Shown here: positions 49,201 through 58,724 of the stretch, piece by piece | Position numbering within the stretch: the first letter of the stretch is position 1 | How the letters are laid out: each line of letters begins with the position of its first letter | Source of the DNA: Lepisosteus oculatus | Taxonomy: Eukaryota > Chordata > Actinopteri > Semionotiformes > Lepisosteidae | Direction: 5' to 3' | Length of the DNA: 64,000 nucleotides | NCBI RefSeq assembly: GCF_040954835.1 | Contig: NC_090706.1 | Span: forward strand, 32,125,148 to 32,189,147 | The notes under the pieces: model-generated | Database searches by the model: none | What the model saw: only the letters and a program-made list of their open reading frames with translations | What the model was told of the DNA's origin: nothing | Made by a program: the position numbers and the translations under genes

Positions 49201-52200
49201 GATTATGAACAGGACATACTTAAATGAATCCATTTCATGCATTGATGAGACATTTTTAATAAAACACCCTCCATTCCTTTGAACTACAAATAGTACATTT
49301 ATTAAAAAAAAGAAATAGGAAATAAAAACCTAACCTGCATGAGTCAATTAGCTGCTCTTTGGCTGTCAGACATTAGAGAAAAGATTAAAGATTAATGTGC
49401 TTAAAGAGTTCAATATTTTTTCTATACCACATACCACATAACCACTGCTGTATGATAATGTGCCCTTATAAAAAACAACAACTTTCTGCCACATAATTAA
49501 GATAACAAGTAAATCAATAAATGTCTGAGATGTACAGTAGTTTTAAAATATGATAACAGTTTTAATTAAATGGTTGTGTGACCTCAGGTCATTTATAGGA
49601 AAAGGAAGTGAAAATGTTTTTAGGTTTATGGAGAGCTCACTGAAATGAAAATGATTCAATTAATTTTAATCTGCAGTTAAGCAAGCTTCTTTTAGATTTA
49701 ATGGATTAACGTATGTTTTTATGTAGGCTGAAAACAAAAACAGTGCATTATCCAGTACTCACTGTAATGCTACCAAAGTAAGAAAAGAGTGCCTTTCTAT
49801 AATTTTTAACCCTATTATTTTTTCCCCAGCACTACTTCTTGAACTGCTAAAATTAATACAACAATTGCTTATGTTGAAAAATATTTTAGAACTTGCCACA
49901 CATATGTTTTAGGCAATAACTGTTACTAAAGTTTTAATTCTGAAACAGAACAAGAAACCATGTGATAATTATCTTCCTGTGTGCCCCACACTGAGCTACT
50001 TTACACATTTGGGGGTACGTTTTGACTTGAATTTCTGGTGTTTAGATCAATTAGATTGACCCAAGTATAGAATGTCACTCCACATGCTACATGCAGATTA
50101 TCTATGAAAGTGAATATTAATATGTAAATAATGAAATGGAAATTAGAATTCTGCCATTGCTACCCAAAGAAAAATAATTTATCTTTCTCTTTGATCCTAG
50201 TGTTTGCCCTGAATAATTGAAAAGCTGTGGGAACTGCAATTCTCTTACTGTCAGCACATTAAAGTGTTGAAATAACACATACAGGACACCAAGCTTGAAC
50301 TGCATGAAGAACAACATTATTAATATAGTGTATTGTTTCAGCTTTGAATAAAGACATCCTGCTTAAAATCCTAACTGACTTCTTAGGTGATTATATTTGT
50401 TAAACTTCTTGGGTCTTAATTTAAAGATTATCAGTAGTTCTTATCTACTAATAAACATTTTGTTATGTGAGTCTGTTAATTAAATTATAAAGTGTCCTGT
50501 AGCTGGATATTTCACCTTCATCTACTGCAAAACTGTTGCAAATAACCACAATGGGTCATTAGTTCTAGGTTCTCAACTCACACCATCAGAAAGATGAGGT
50601 TCAGGTCAACAGAAAATAGATATTATTCTTTTATAACACCTAATTTCTATTAATAACAAGGCACTTCAAATAAAACAGAATTAAATCTAATTTGTTAAAC
50701 TGTCTCTCTATGATTCTGTTATAACTCTTGTATGTGTGTAAATTTCAAATCTCAAATGGGGGTGACTTGCGTGTTTGAGAAGTTCTCCAGTGGATCCTTG
50801 ATTACTTGTGTAATCAGTACAACATTCCAGGCTGGTCTGCACGTAAATTACTTGCCATACTGGTACCGATCAGGTATTTTAAACTCAGTTCCTCCCAGGA
50901 CTCTGTATATTCAGGGCCAGTCAACGTAGTGGTTGCTTAGATGGTATAATTGTTTGACAAATTGACACAATGCAGCAGCTGTTTTTCTTATCTCTTCAAC
51001 ATTTTGCATGAAATTTCCCTTGAATGAAGTGCATCTGTGAAGAGGTCAAGTTCAACGTGAACAAAACATTAAGTGAGTGAACAGAGTGATCTTGTAAGAT
51101 CAAAATCAGAAGAAATGAACTAGCAGAGCTTATGATTCTTGGGAGAGGAATTGAACAACCCAGAACACATTAAGAGTGGAAAAAAATATTTAATACTCCA
51201 GTCTTTGTACAAGTATACCCCCCCTCCCCCAGACATACAACCGTTCCCAGTTCAACACTCATCTTTTATTTTTTATTCTTGTCAGATTGAAGAAAGGCAT
51301 TTGAACCTTTAAAGTAGTTTAATTCAGTTTCTGATGTCAGACTATAGCAGTTCCATGCGTACATTAAACCCGTGGTAGAAATGTGAAAACTCAGGTACTT
51401 ATGCAAGCAAAGCATATAAGGCAATCTTAAGGTGGGAGTTGGCGCGCACAGCTTTCCAATTTCGCAACTCTCCTGCTAAGTTCTCTTTATGGTTGTTCTC
51501 TGTCTCTTCTCTTCAGAGACTTTGCCTTTGTAGCCAGTGACAAAGACACCTGCATGCTGAAGTGCCATGTGTTTCGCTGCGATGTTCCTGCCAAGGCTAT
51601 TGCCACAGCTCTCCATGACATGTGCTCCAAGGTGATCACAACACAGTCTGAACTGCTTTGCGGAAGTGAGGGGAGTCCCTGTAACTTGAAAACACTCCCA
51701 GCTCTAAAACATCCAGCTCCAAGAATGACTGGAAAAAAAATTTCAGTCATGTTTCATTTTGTCCTTTCCTTGCGATTCCAGTGTACATTTGATTGGCCTG
51801 GCATTACCTACAAATCTGTCCTGCTTTTTTCAATGTACTTATTATAATGGCAATGCAATGTCTGCTGCCTGCGATTGAATAAAGCAGTGGTCTGGGATTG
51901 GAAAGGTGAGCTCACATGTAGGCGGCAGGTCAGGATTGCCCGGTGAGAACAAGCAGGTGGGGGAAGCAGACAGCCAGGCGTTTGCAGCAGGGCGGAGGAA
52001 ACAGGCAAATCACAGTCCAGGGTCACAGTCCAAACAGGCGAGATTCAGAACCACGTAGACAGGCAAGGCACAAAGAGGAGTCCATGGTCAGGGTCGAGGT
52101 AAGCACAAGGGAAAATCCAGGGGTCAAGGTCAGAGGGAGCGAGGGTCAAGAATCCAGGGTGAGACACGGCAGAATTCGGGAAACTAGGAACGAAGTTAAG

Positions 52201-55200
52201 TGATAGGTGAGCAGAGGCATGGCTGGCTACCACGATAGTGCTAGTCTACTCTACAGTGCTCCAGTGGGCGTGAGCATGACAGATTAAGACTATTATTGCT
52301 GAAATAGAGTCGAATACTTCTACATGCTGCATTCAGTGTAAATACAATCTGTTTATTATAAGCAGCTCACAAATTCCTGAAAGCAATATTATCGTACTCT
52401 GCAAAATTAACCTTTAAGACCCATTTGAATCTATTCTGCAGAGCTTCCCAGTCCTTCCTAAACTTGTTCATGGTGCTGTTTGCTGAAAGTTGGGTAAATA
52501 TGTTAAAGAGCAGTGAAATTATGTGACCATACTGTATACACATGTGCCCAGATTGTTTCATACAACATGTATTCCCCAAAATCAACCCTTTGATGGCACA
52601 ATCATTGAGGAAGCATGGTAATTTAATAGTTATTGTTGAAATTGACCATATTTTTTAAATCTTTAATTGACTCAATTAAGTCATTAAGGTGAAAAAATCC
52701 CCAAATCCTACAGTTTTTAAAGACTAGAGGTTGACTTTAATGGTCTATATTTTAATAATATTTACAAAAAAGGGAGCTGTCTTTAGCTTTCAAAATCTGT
52801 ACTTTTTCTTAGATCATGGCTGAACGCGCATCGATGCACCCCTCTATGACCAGGTCTCTCACCATGGAAAGTATCTCCCCAGAGGACTTACCACTGCAAG
52901 GTAATGAAACTCCAGGCTTAAGAAGGCTCAGTGTATTTTGGAGTAGTGAGGAGAGGCTAATGAGATTACAGAGGATTTATGACAATCTCTTATTACAGTG
53001 ACAAGGTTTTAATGCGAGGCCAGTTTGCTCCAAACGTATTTGGTCAGTGTAAAGCGCTCATTTTCGGTTTATGTGAGCTTGAATGCTCGTGGAATTATAC
53101 AGGTGCATCAAACAGTTTCACTTTTTACAAAGCTTTGAATATGTTTTAAAGTGCACAATGGGGTTCATCCTCTCCCATCTGGACTTTATAACATTCATAA
53201 CTCTGATTCCTTTTTGACTGGTAATGTTTCCACTAAGTTATTTCCATTTTCTGTTTCATCCTTTTATCACCCCTTTCTATGAATCCAGTGAAATTAAATT
53301 CAGCTGTTAGTTGGTTTCTGTCGTTTATTTGGTTTAATAGTTTATTTTAATATTCAATAATGTTTAAGAATATTTAAAATTGAACTAGCTAAATATTTTC
53401 TAGATGTGTGTATTTTCCATTTTAAACATATTTTGTAAATAATCACTGAATCAGTAATTCTTGACTTAAAACTGAAAACAAATATTGAAAAAACAGAAAT
53501 CTTTCAAACATTATGTTATTCTACCAGAAAATCTGACTGCGGATTGGAAATTGTAGCATTAAATTTACAGGCAAATTTCTTAATAATTAAGAATACAAGT
53601 TCTTCAGAAAAGGAAATGACTCTCCATTAATTTACTGTGTGAACTAATGAGTTGATGAATCGATTAAAAGTGCCTTTAGGTTTGGAAAAACACATTTGTT
53701 TCTTTTTCTGAGGAGGCTGGGAGCAAAGAAAATGCCAAGGACCATTTTGAAAGACGGCTGCTCTGAAAAAGGTCCCTCTTGTGGACATTGGAGGTGTTGC
53801 AGATTTGTAAATGGCTCTCTTCTATTTTCACAGTAGATTTCCTGGATGCAGTGAGACTGAGTGTACAGAAATTTCAGGTACTGTACATTGGACACCAGCC
53901 TGTCCCCAGAGCTATGGGTAAGTGTCACGAGTTTGATGATGATCTGCTATTCCATACATTTGAATTTGACATTATTTCCAACATCCCAAACCACAATTAT
54001 TCCAGATGTTTTTTTAAATAGCAACTTCTTTATCTTGCTAGATTGTCCAGGTGAACTTAGAATAATTCCTCCACAGGTTTCAATGCTTTTGAATTAAAAC
54101 TTTCAAGGTTATCATTAAATAGTTTTTGTGTGATCAGTGAAGGCAGGTGTTCATGTGCATGTATGTTCATTTGCAGGGATGGAAGTGCTGAACAGAGCAA
54201 TTGAAAATGTCACAAATTCAGTTGACAGAGATGAATGGGAGCCCATTACCATCCATGTGTCTGACACTCTTTTGTCACTGTGGAAAGGAGAGGTGAATTA
54301 TGTCAAGCTGTGAAAAACTAATTAAATAGTTTTTGTTGTGTTTTTCTGCATGTAGTTGTTACAGTAACACTTTCATAATTTTTTTAATTAATAAACACAT
54401 TTCAGATGATGATAAATCACAATTTAAAGAATATCCCTAAAAAATTGAAAATATAGTATTCATATTCCATGTAGTTTTGCAACATTTTGGTCAGAGATGC
54501 AATTGTGTATGATAGACCACAGAATTTCTTCTATCCTCTGATACAGTTGTGATGCACAATTTAACTTCCTTTGTGGTGAGTTTCATATAAAATAGATCTC
54601 AAGAAAGGCTCTGGGTTGTAACTTTTTCCACTTTCCCTGTCAGGACGGTGACGACCCGTTTTGGGAATGCCAGGTGAGGTATTTGACCTTCCTTGGTGTG
54701 GGGCACGACACTCACACATTTGCAGTCATCATGGATGCAGGGCGCCAGCGTTTCGAGTGTCACGTGTTCTGGTGCGAGCCTGATGCTGGAAGCGTGTCCG
54801 AAGCAGTGCAGGCGGCTTGCATGGTGAGGACTGCTAGGACCGAACAAGAGATAAGTCTCTATAGCGCAAAGAACGAGCAGCCACTCATTCAGCTTCCAGC
54901 AGTGTTGGGTCATGTTTAGGAAATAAAGTGTTTGACCTTCATACTGTACCATAACAAATGTTCCTTTTCTGCCCACAAAGATCATGAGTAGTTAGCGAAA
55001 ACATGAAATAGTTCTTATTAAAGCTCTCAATTCTCAGTCTTTACTGTATTTCAAGTGTTTTCTACCATTGATCTGTGTGAGATAAGTATTATCCATCCAT
55101 CCATTTTCTTACAGGTAGGGTAGTTATGGGCACAGGCTGGGATACACCCTGGATGGGACGCCAGTGTATCACAGGGCAGACAGACACAAACACACTCACA

Positions 55201-56479
55201 CCAGGATCAGTTTTACAGAAGCCAATTAACCTACCAGCATGTCTTCGGACTGGGGGAGGAAACCAGAGCACCCAGAGAAAACCCACACGAACATGGGGAG
55301 AATATACAAATGAGCAATTAGCAATTATTAATGCTAACCACTGTGCCACCATGCCACCCTGTTCTCGTTCTTGTCCTTGCTGTCATCCTTATCCCTCATG
55401 TCCTTGTCTGAATGTGGTGACATTAATTGCTGAATTCTAAAACAACTGATGTTACTCATAGTGATCATTTATGGATCACTCAGATCTACTATACCCGTAT
55501 AGATAGCAGATCAGGGATGCGGCAGGTAGTTCTCCGAGGATCCTGTGCGTAGCCGTGAACTCTGCGGGATGCAGAGGCAAACAATCCAAAATCATAATCC
55601 AGAAGCAAGGTCGATAGGCGAAGCTAGAGCTCAGTTAACCAGAAAGAGCTGAGACAAACGGAGAAGACAATCCAAAGGCAAAATCCAAAAGACGAGATCA
55701 AAAGGGAAAAGTTAAGTCCAAAAACCGAAAAAGCCAACAAGAAAATAACTTGCACTGGAAAACACTAAGAGGCTTTTCAATAGTGAGCAAGGTTTGGCGC
55801 GTGAGGGAACTTTAAATACTGAAGGGAGAGGAACGTGGTTGAATAATTGGTTCAGGAGTGATCTGTGGTATCTGGTGGCTGTGAGAATATGATGGGTTGA
55901 GTTAGGAATGTGAGCGTGAAACAGTGGGTTTAGGAATGTAATGGGGTTTGCGAAGACATGATAGTAACTAAGGGGTGATATGCACAGTATTGGACTTAAT
56001 GTGTTGCTTGAAATGATCAGATGCATAGATAGGGATAGATATCTGATGCATAGATAAAATAACTAATAAAGATAATATAATTATAGAATGTCTTAACTAA
56101 TTAAATTGAACATGTACAGTAATTACTTTACACACACACAAAGAGGATCAAACGCTGTTTGATCCTCAAGATAACTACTTTTCATATTAGTTATGTTAAT
56201 AAATACATCTGTTGTCTATATTGCTGTCCTAACAGTGGTTTTCTTCTTCTGCAGGTTCAATATCAGAAATGTTTGGTGGCTCAGACCCCACCTTTGAAAT
56301 CAAAAATGTCTCGAGCCAGCACCAAGGTGAAGCGTGCCACCTCCATGGACAGTTCGTCCTTTGCCCCCCGTCGCCGTGGGAACTCCCCACCAAAGTTTGG
56401 GGCCTCTAGCATGAAGAAGGGGGTGCTGGCCTTCTTTGAGACCTTGAGAAACAAGCAGTCAGCAGTACCTATGCCCTAG
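28812..56479 (+). CDS. apbb3: APBB3 (Fe65-like 2), amyloid precursor protein-binding adaptor; 12 coding exons, 484 aa
   Basis: Adaptor that binds the cytosolic tails of APP-family proteins. Coding exons: 28812-28860, 40765-40952, 41245-41318, 44967-45027, 45840-45986, 47341-47468, 51517-51631, 52813-52900, 53834-53917, 54177-54292, 54644-54823, 56255-56479; phases agree throughout. The start [11 protein letters not shown] is nearly identical to the human protein. A WW domain spans about residues 30-60 ([24 protein letters not shown]). PTB1 starts at about residue 125 ([20 protein letters not shown]) and runs to about 255 ([18 protein letters not shown]). PTB2, the APP-binding domain in the family, spans about 284-420, with [16 protein letters not shown] and [15 protein letters not shown]. 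The tail is basic and ends NKQSAVPMP. Length matches the human protein (about 486). Oddities: a probable GC donor after 40952 and a candidate 6-nt microexon between the exons ending 47468 and starting 51517. Confidence 0.96.
29917..30720 (-). mobile_element. CR1/L2-like LINE relic, reverse transcriptase and 3' end
   Basis: At 30497-30700 the minus strand reads [17 protein letters not shown] and [17 protein letters not shown]. This is the conserved non-LTR reverse transcriptase block, with the catalytic FADD decayed to FTGD. At 29930-30150 the frame [19 protein letters not shown] resembles the C-terminal end of the same LINE class. Frames are broken between the parts and most of ORF2 is missing. 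An old, dead copy. Confidence 0.7.
31640..32380 (+). repeat. Unclassified possible retroelement relic
   Basis: A stretch with locally higher GC and several short broken frames. One (from about 31760) reads [19 protein letters not shown], and the end has GGAAGAGACCCCACAGACAT. The texture suggests a decayed coding repeat, but no family was recognised. It lies in APBB3 intron 1. Confidence 0.25.
32695..33185 (-). repeat. SINE3-like element, nearly full length
   Basis: Inverted copy: AT-rich tail, CACAAAGTGCTTTACAGG, CCACCACCAATGTGCAGC, GGGATTATTAGGAGGCCATG, TTTTTAATGACCACAGAGAG, GCGCCCCCTACCGGCCCCAC. It closes with the 5S-like GGTCTCCCATCCAGGTACTG and ACCAGGCTCA, which matches the complement of vertebrate 5S rRNA around its internal promoter. 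Confidence 0.8.
33850..33985 (+). repeat. tRNA-derived SINE, 3' portion
   Basis: GTTTCTGTGTGTGTCTGCC, GACCGGCATCCCATCCGGGG, GTCGGGATAGGCTTCAGCTC and CCCCCACCACCCTG, then AATAAAGCAGTTGGAAAAAG. This is the family tail. Confidence 0.7.
34440..36590. other. AT-rich part of APBB3 intron 1 with nothing recognised
   Basis: No coding signal, no clear repeat family and no simple-sequence array stands out in this 2.1-kb stretch. Confidence 0.5.
36600..36715 (-). repeat. SINE3 5S-derived head fragment
   Basis: CTCCTATCTCAATACTGACC, AGGCTCAGCTTTGCTTATTG and ACTGATGAGATCAAACAAGA follow the complement of 5S rRNA, from the GGGAGAC region through AGCAGGGTC to GATCTCGTC. Confidence 0.6.
37345..37640 (+). 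repeat. tRNA-derived SINE, decayed copy
   Basis: GCATTGCAGTTAGTGCTGTT, ACCTCACAGCTCTTGGTTC and GGGTTCAGTTCCGGACTGG (B-box side), then CAGTGTGGTGTTTGCATGC and TATTGGAGTTGCTAAATCAC. All are family landmarks with many changes. Confidence 0.55.
37641..40164. other. AT-rich part of APBB3 intron 1 with nothing recognised
   Basis: No exon or family-level repeat. A local tandem of a TATTGTA/CTAACTAATATTG-type unit lies at about 39403-39465. Confidence 0.45.
40167..40243 (+). repeat. (AAT)n microsatellite
   Basis: About 25 uninterrupted AAT units. It is the simple-sequence tail of the inverted SINE3 copy that follows, and is probably polymorphic in length. Confidence 0.95.
40244..40615 (-). repeat. 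SINE3-like element, inverted, head truncated
   Basis: CACTCCACTCAAAGCGCTTT, CCACCACCACCAATGTGCAG, GATGCGACAGCAGCCATAGT, GGGATTATTAGGAGTCCATG, TTTTAATGACCACAGAGAGT, CCTTTTTACAGTATAGTG. It ends about 150 bp before APBB3 exon 2. Confidence 0.75.
44040..44345 (-). repeat. tRNA-derived SINE, decayed inverted copy
   Basis: TGGGTCATTGCAAGATGGAG, CCCATATGAACATGGTGGGG, AACATGCAGACTCTCCACAG, GGCTGGAATCAAATCTTGG (B-box side) and GCCACAGCATTACGAGCTGC follow the inverted family order. Confidence 0.55.
44640..44935 (-). repeat. Possible LINE 3'-region relic
   Basis: AGGAAGCCAATTCCAGGAATT, TTTGTGAAAGAAATGTTTCC and TGAGCAATATCCTTGTTG resemble the 3' part of CR1/L2-like LINEs read in reverse. Weak and old. 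Confidence 0.3.
46696..46830 (+). mobile_element. Short 5'-truncated retroelement copy with 15-bp target duplication
   Basis: Same family as the palindromic element at 6763: GCTCCACGGCCGAAACGTTG, TTTTTTTCAGCATGGAATAA, ACCTATTACTTGTTCCTTTG, ending ACCACCTGAAC. Identical TACTACTTTTAAATG flanks it at 46681-46695 and 46831-46845. It lies in the APBB3 intron between the exons ending 45986 and starting 47341. Confidence 0.75.
47469..51516 (+). other. APBB3 intron holding the candidate microexon
   Basis: Phase-2 intron of 4 kb. Apart from the AGACAG candidate at 48975 it is AT-rich, without recognised repeats or other exons. Confidence 0.6.
48975..48980 (+). other. apbb3: Candidate 6-nt APBB3 microexon (AGACAG)
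   Basis: AGACAG lies between an acceptor (CTCGAAACAG, after a T-rich tract) and a good donor (GTAACT). Flanking exons are phase 2, and 6 nt keeps the frame. Inclusion changes GRDFAF to GRDRDFAF in PTB1. The paralogue APBB1 has a neuron-specific 6-nt exon inserting two residues at this same place. Only the sequence match is seen; use is inferred. Confidence 0.6.
51855..52285. repeat. Unclassified G/A-rich dispersed repeat
   Basis: Composition changes sharply to G/A/C-rich: GGCAAATCACAGTCCAGGG, ACAGTCCAAACAGGCGAGA, GGTCAGGGTCGAGG, AGGGTCAAGAATCCAGGGT, and AGTGGGCGTGAGCATGACAG at the end. The pattern of repeated 'cagtccaa / ggtcaagg' strings recalls the non-coding part of fish transposons. The block at 55490 has a similar texture. 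Confidence 0.45.
55085..55370 (-). repeat. tRNA-derived SINE, near full length
   Basis: ATCCATCCATCCATTTTC at the tail, GGGATACACCCTGGATGGGA, CGCCAGTGTATCACAGGGCA, CAGAAGCCAATTAACCTACC, GCATGTCTTCGGACTGGGGG, GAACATGGGGAGAATATAC, CTAACCACTGTGCCACCATG. The B-box region is disrupted by an AT-rich stretch. Confidence 0.8.
55490..56030. repeat. Unclassified dispersed repeat in the last APBB3 intron
   Basis: Purine-rich block: GCGGCAGGTAGTTCTCCGAG, AACAATCCAAAATCATAATC, CAGAAGCAAGGTCGATAGG, GACAATCCAAAGGCAAAATCC. It resembles the texture at 51855 and typical non-coding ends of fish DNA or LTR elements. Borders are uncertain. Confidence 0.4.
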
Positions 56480-57892
56480 CCGCTGTGGAGAACAGAGAGA
56501 GAGCAGAGACAGACATGTCCTGCCTTTGTCTTTAAAGTCGGAAAAGTCCAGAACAGGATGGGATTTTAATCCTCCTACAGGTGATAGCCTCATCCACAGG
56601 AAATGCACCGAGCACAGGGACTCATTTTGCCTGCTTTTAATGGGACTGTCAGTTTTATTGTCTCTAAAACGATTTACATATCTTTACAGGGCACATTTCA
56701 GGTGCAATTTTAATATGAAAAAAAAATCAAGGTGCTGTTTTTTCACATTCCATACTTCTCCTTCAGTGGCTCCAAATGCTAAGTATGAAAAAAAATACAA
56801 AATGATACTTTAAAGGTGAGTTAACATGAGAAAGAAACAGGTGTATAAATCATCACTGATGAGCGGGATGACTTTAGGTGAAGTGTGGAATATAAGAGAC
56901 TGCTTAATGCAACTCCATTCCCCACATAAAATCTATATATAATTAATAATCTGTCAAATCAGTGGATATGAAAAATACTCTTTATTTTTGCATAGTATAG
57001 GTTATAGAAAGTGTTTACACTAAAACATAATTCATCTGAATCTCTGTATTGCTGTTGTGCTTCGACACTTTTCTTGACGTTTACTGAAGGACAAGAACGT
57101 CTCCCAACCCAGAATTTGTTTACCTTTTTGTGAAAATTATATCTGGCATTAAATAGGTATACAACTGACCATTGCAATACAAATAATCATTAGAGTAAAG
57201 TGGGGATCTATTTCAACCGAGGTTAGTGGACAACCCTAGTAGGGTTTATTTCAATATATCAATTCATGAGCAACTCTTAAGTCAAGGCCTAACGTTTGCC
57301 TTTGTTTCTCAATCCATATATCAGCACCATGACCATTCTGGCAAAGGTGACAATTGTAATGTGTAGTTGACAAACTACAGTAAGGACACTTATGAGAAGG
57401 AATACAAATTTAGACTAAAATGGCATATTTTTGAATAGTGTATGTTGGTGCATGTGCTTTTTTTTCCCTTCTTTGTCTGAAGTATTTTCTGATGACCCTA
57501 TTCACATCCCCTGAATGTGTTGATAGATAATTGCCAATGTTCTGGGGAACTTTTAATTCTACAATGAATTGTTTTTCCCTGAAAAAGTGTATTATAAAGC
57601 AAATTAACTCAGGTCTCCTTATTAATATACAGGTAAAAAGAATGGTAATGACTGCATTCTGGCATGTATAAACATGTTTATTGAATTCCTGATTAAGGAG
57701 AATTATATGAGATGCTATCACTATGATTTCTGTCTTAATTTATGTGGTTTTGCTGTTTATACTACCGGTAAAAATTCTGCAACATATTAGCACAACAGTA
57801 GAACATGTATGGATTTGATTGTAATTTTTTTTTATTGTAAGAATACATATTCAAAGTGCAGAAGGGATCCTATGCCCTGTGCTTGTTTGAAC

Positions 57893-57898
57893 AATAAA
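57893..57898 (+). terminator. Candidate APBB3 polyadenylation signal
   Basis: First clear AATAAA on the + strand after the APBB3 stop, 1.4 kb downstream. An ATTAAA near 57148 would give a shorter 3' UTR. The stretch 56480-57890 holds no ORF or repeat that I recognise and is probably 3' UTR. Confidence 0.35.
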
Positions 57899-58086
57899 CT
57901 GCTTGAAAATACACTATTGAATGGTAACGTTTTTGCATCAGCAGGTACAATAAGTGACCACACACTGTACTTTCAGACGCGTGATACATGTACATTATAG
58001 GACAGAGCTTTAAGTTACCTGAAACATAGTAAAACCAAACGCATATTGTTTTCAGTACTGACTCACTACTTGTTGAGCAGTTCTCT

Positions 58087-58092
58087 TTTATT
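58087..58092 (-). terminator. Candidate polyadenylation signal of the Ig receptor gene
   Basis: TTTATT in the given strand (AATAAA on the minus strand), about 630 nt beyond the stop of the minus-strand receptor. The convergent APBB3 3' end lies close by. Confidence 0.3.
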
Positions 58093-58724
58093 CTGGAGCT
58101 GCCGCATTTGTTACAATACTAAAAGATAAAGTTAAGTTGTTTTGTTGTCCTTTTTTTTGGATTGGACATGGTATGTCCTATTGCAAGTATAGTATGTCCA
58201 CAAAAACCCCCAAACTCATGTGTTCAATTGATGTTTTGGGAAGCTTTCCATACATTTGATCTTCTTCTGTTTACAAACTTTCTGTTTTTATAGGACTATT
58301 GAAAAGAGATTAGAAAGAGCTACATGCTACTGCATGTCCAAGTGTAAGATTAAAATATACATATTTTTTTAATATGATTTTGGAATGAACCTCTCAAGGA
58401 AATGTACTTTGCTTCTCCATTCATAAGGACATACTGTAAGTATTCTTCTGAAAAAGAACTAATTCATTATATTTCCCTTTTGAACAAATGTGTTTCAAAT
58501 GACATGTTTAACAGTAAATGAGATTTTTAAAAATAATTTCTTAACAGATGTCCTTATCCATGGCAACTTAGAATGCATCCAGAATAAAACAAACTAATCA
58601 AACTATGATGTTTCGTCACAGCCCAATCAAGCTAGCTGTCATGAATGATAACAGTTAAAATACATTGTAAGCTGGCATCGTGTACAGCAGATCCACACTA
58701 TTGGGGCTCTCTCTTCTGCCACCT

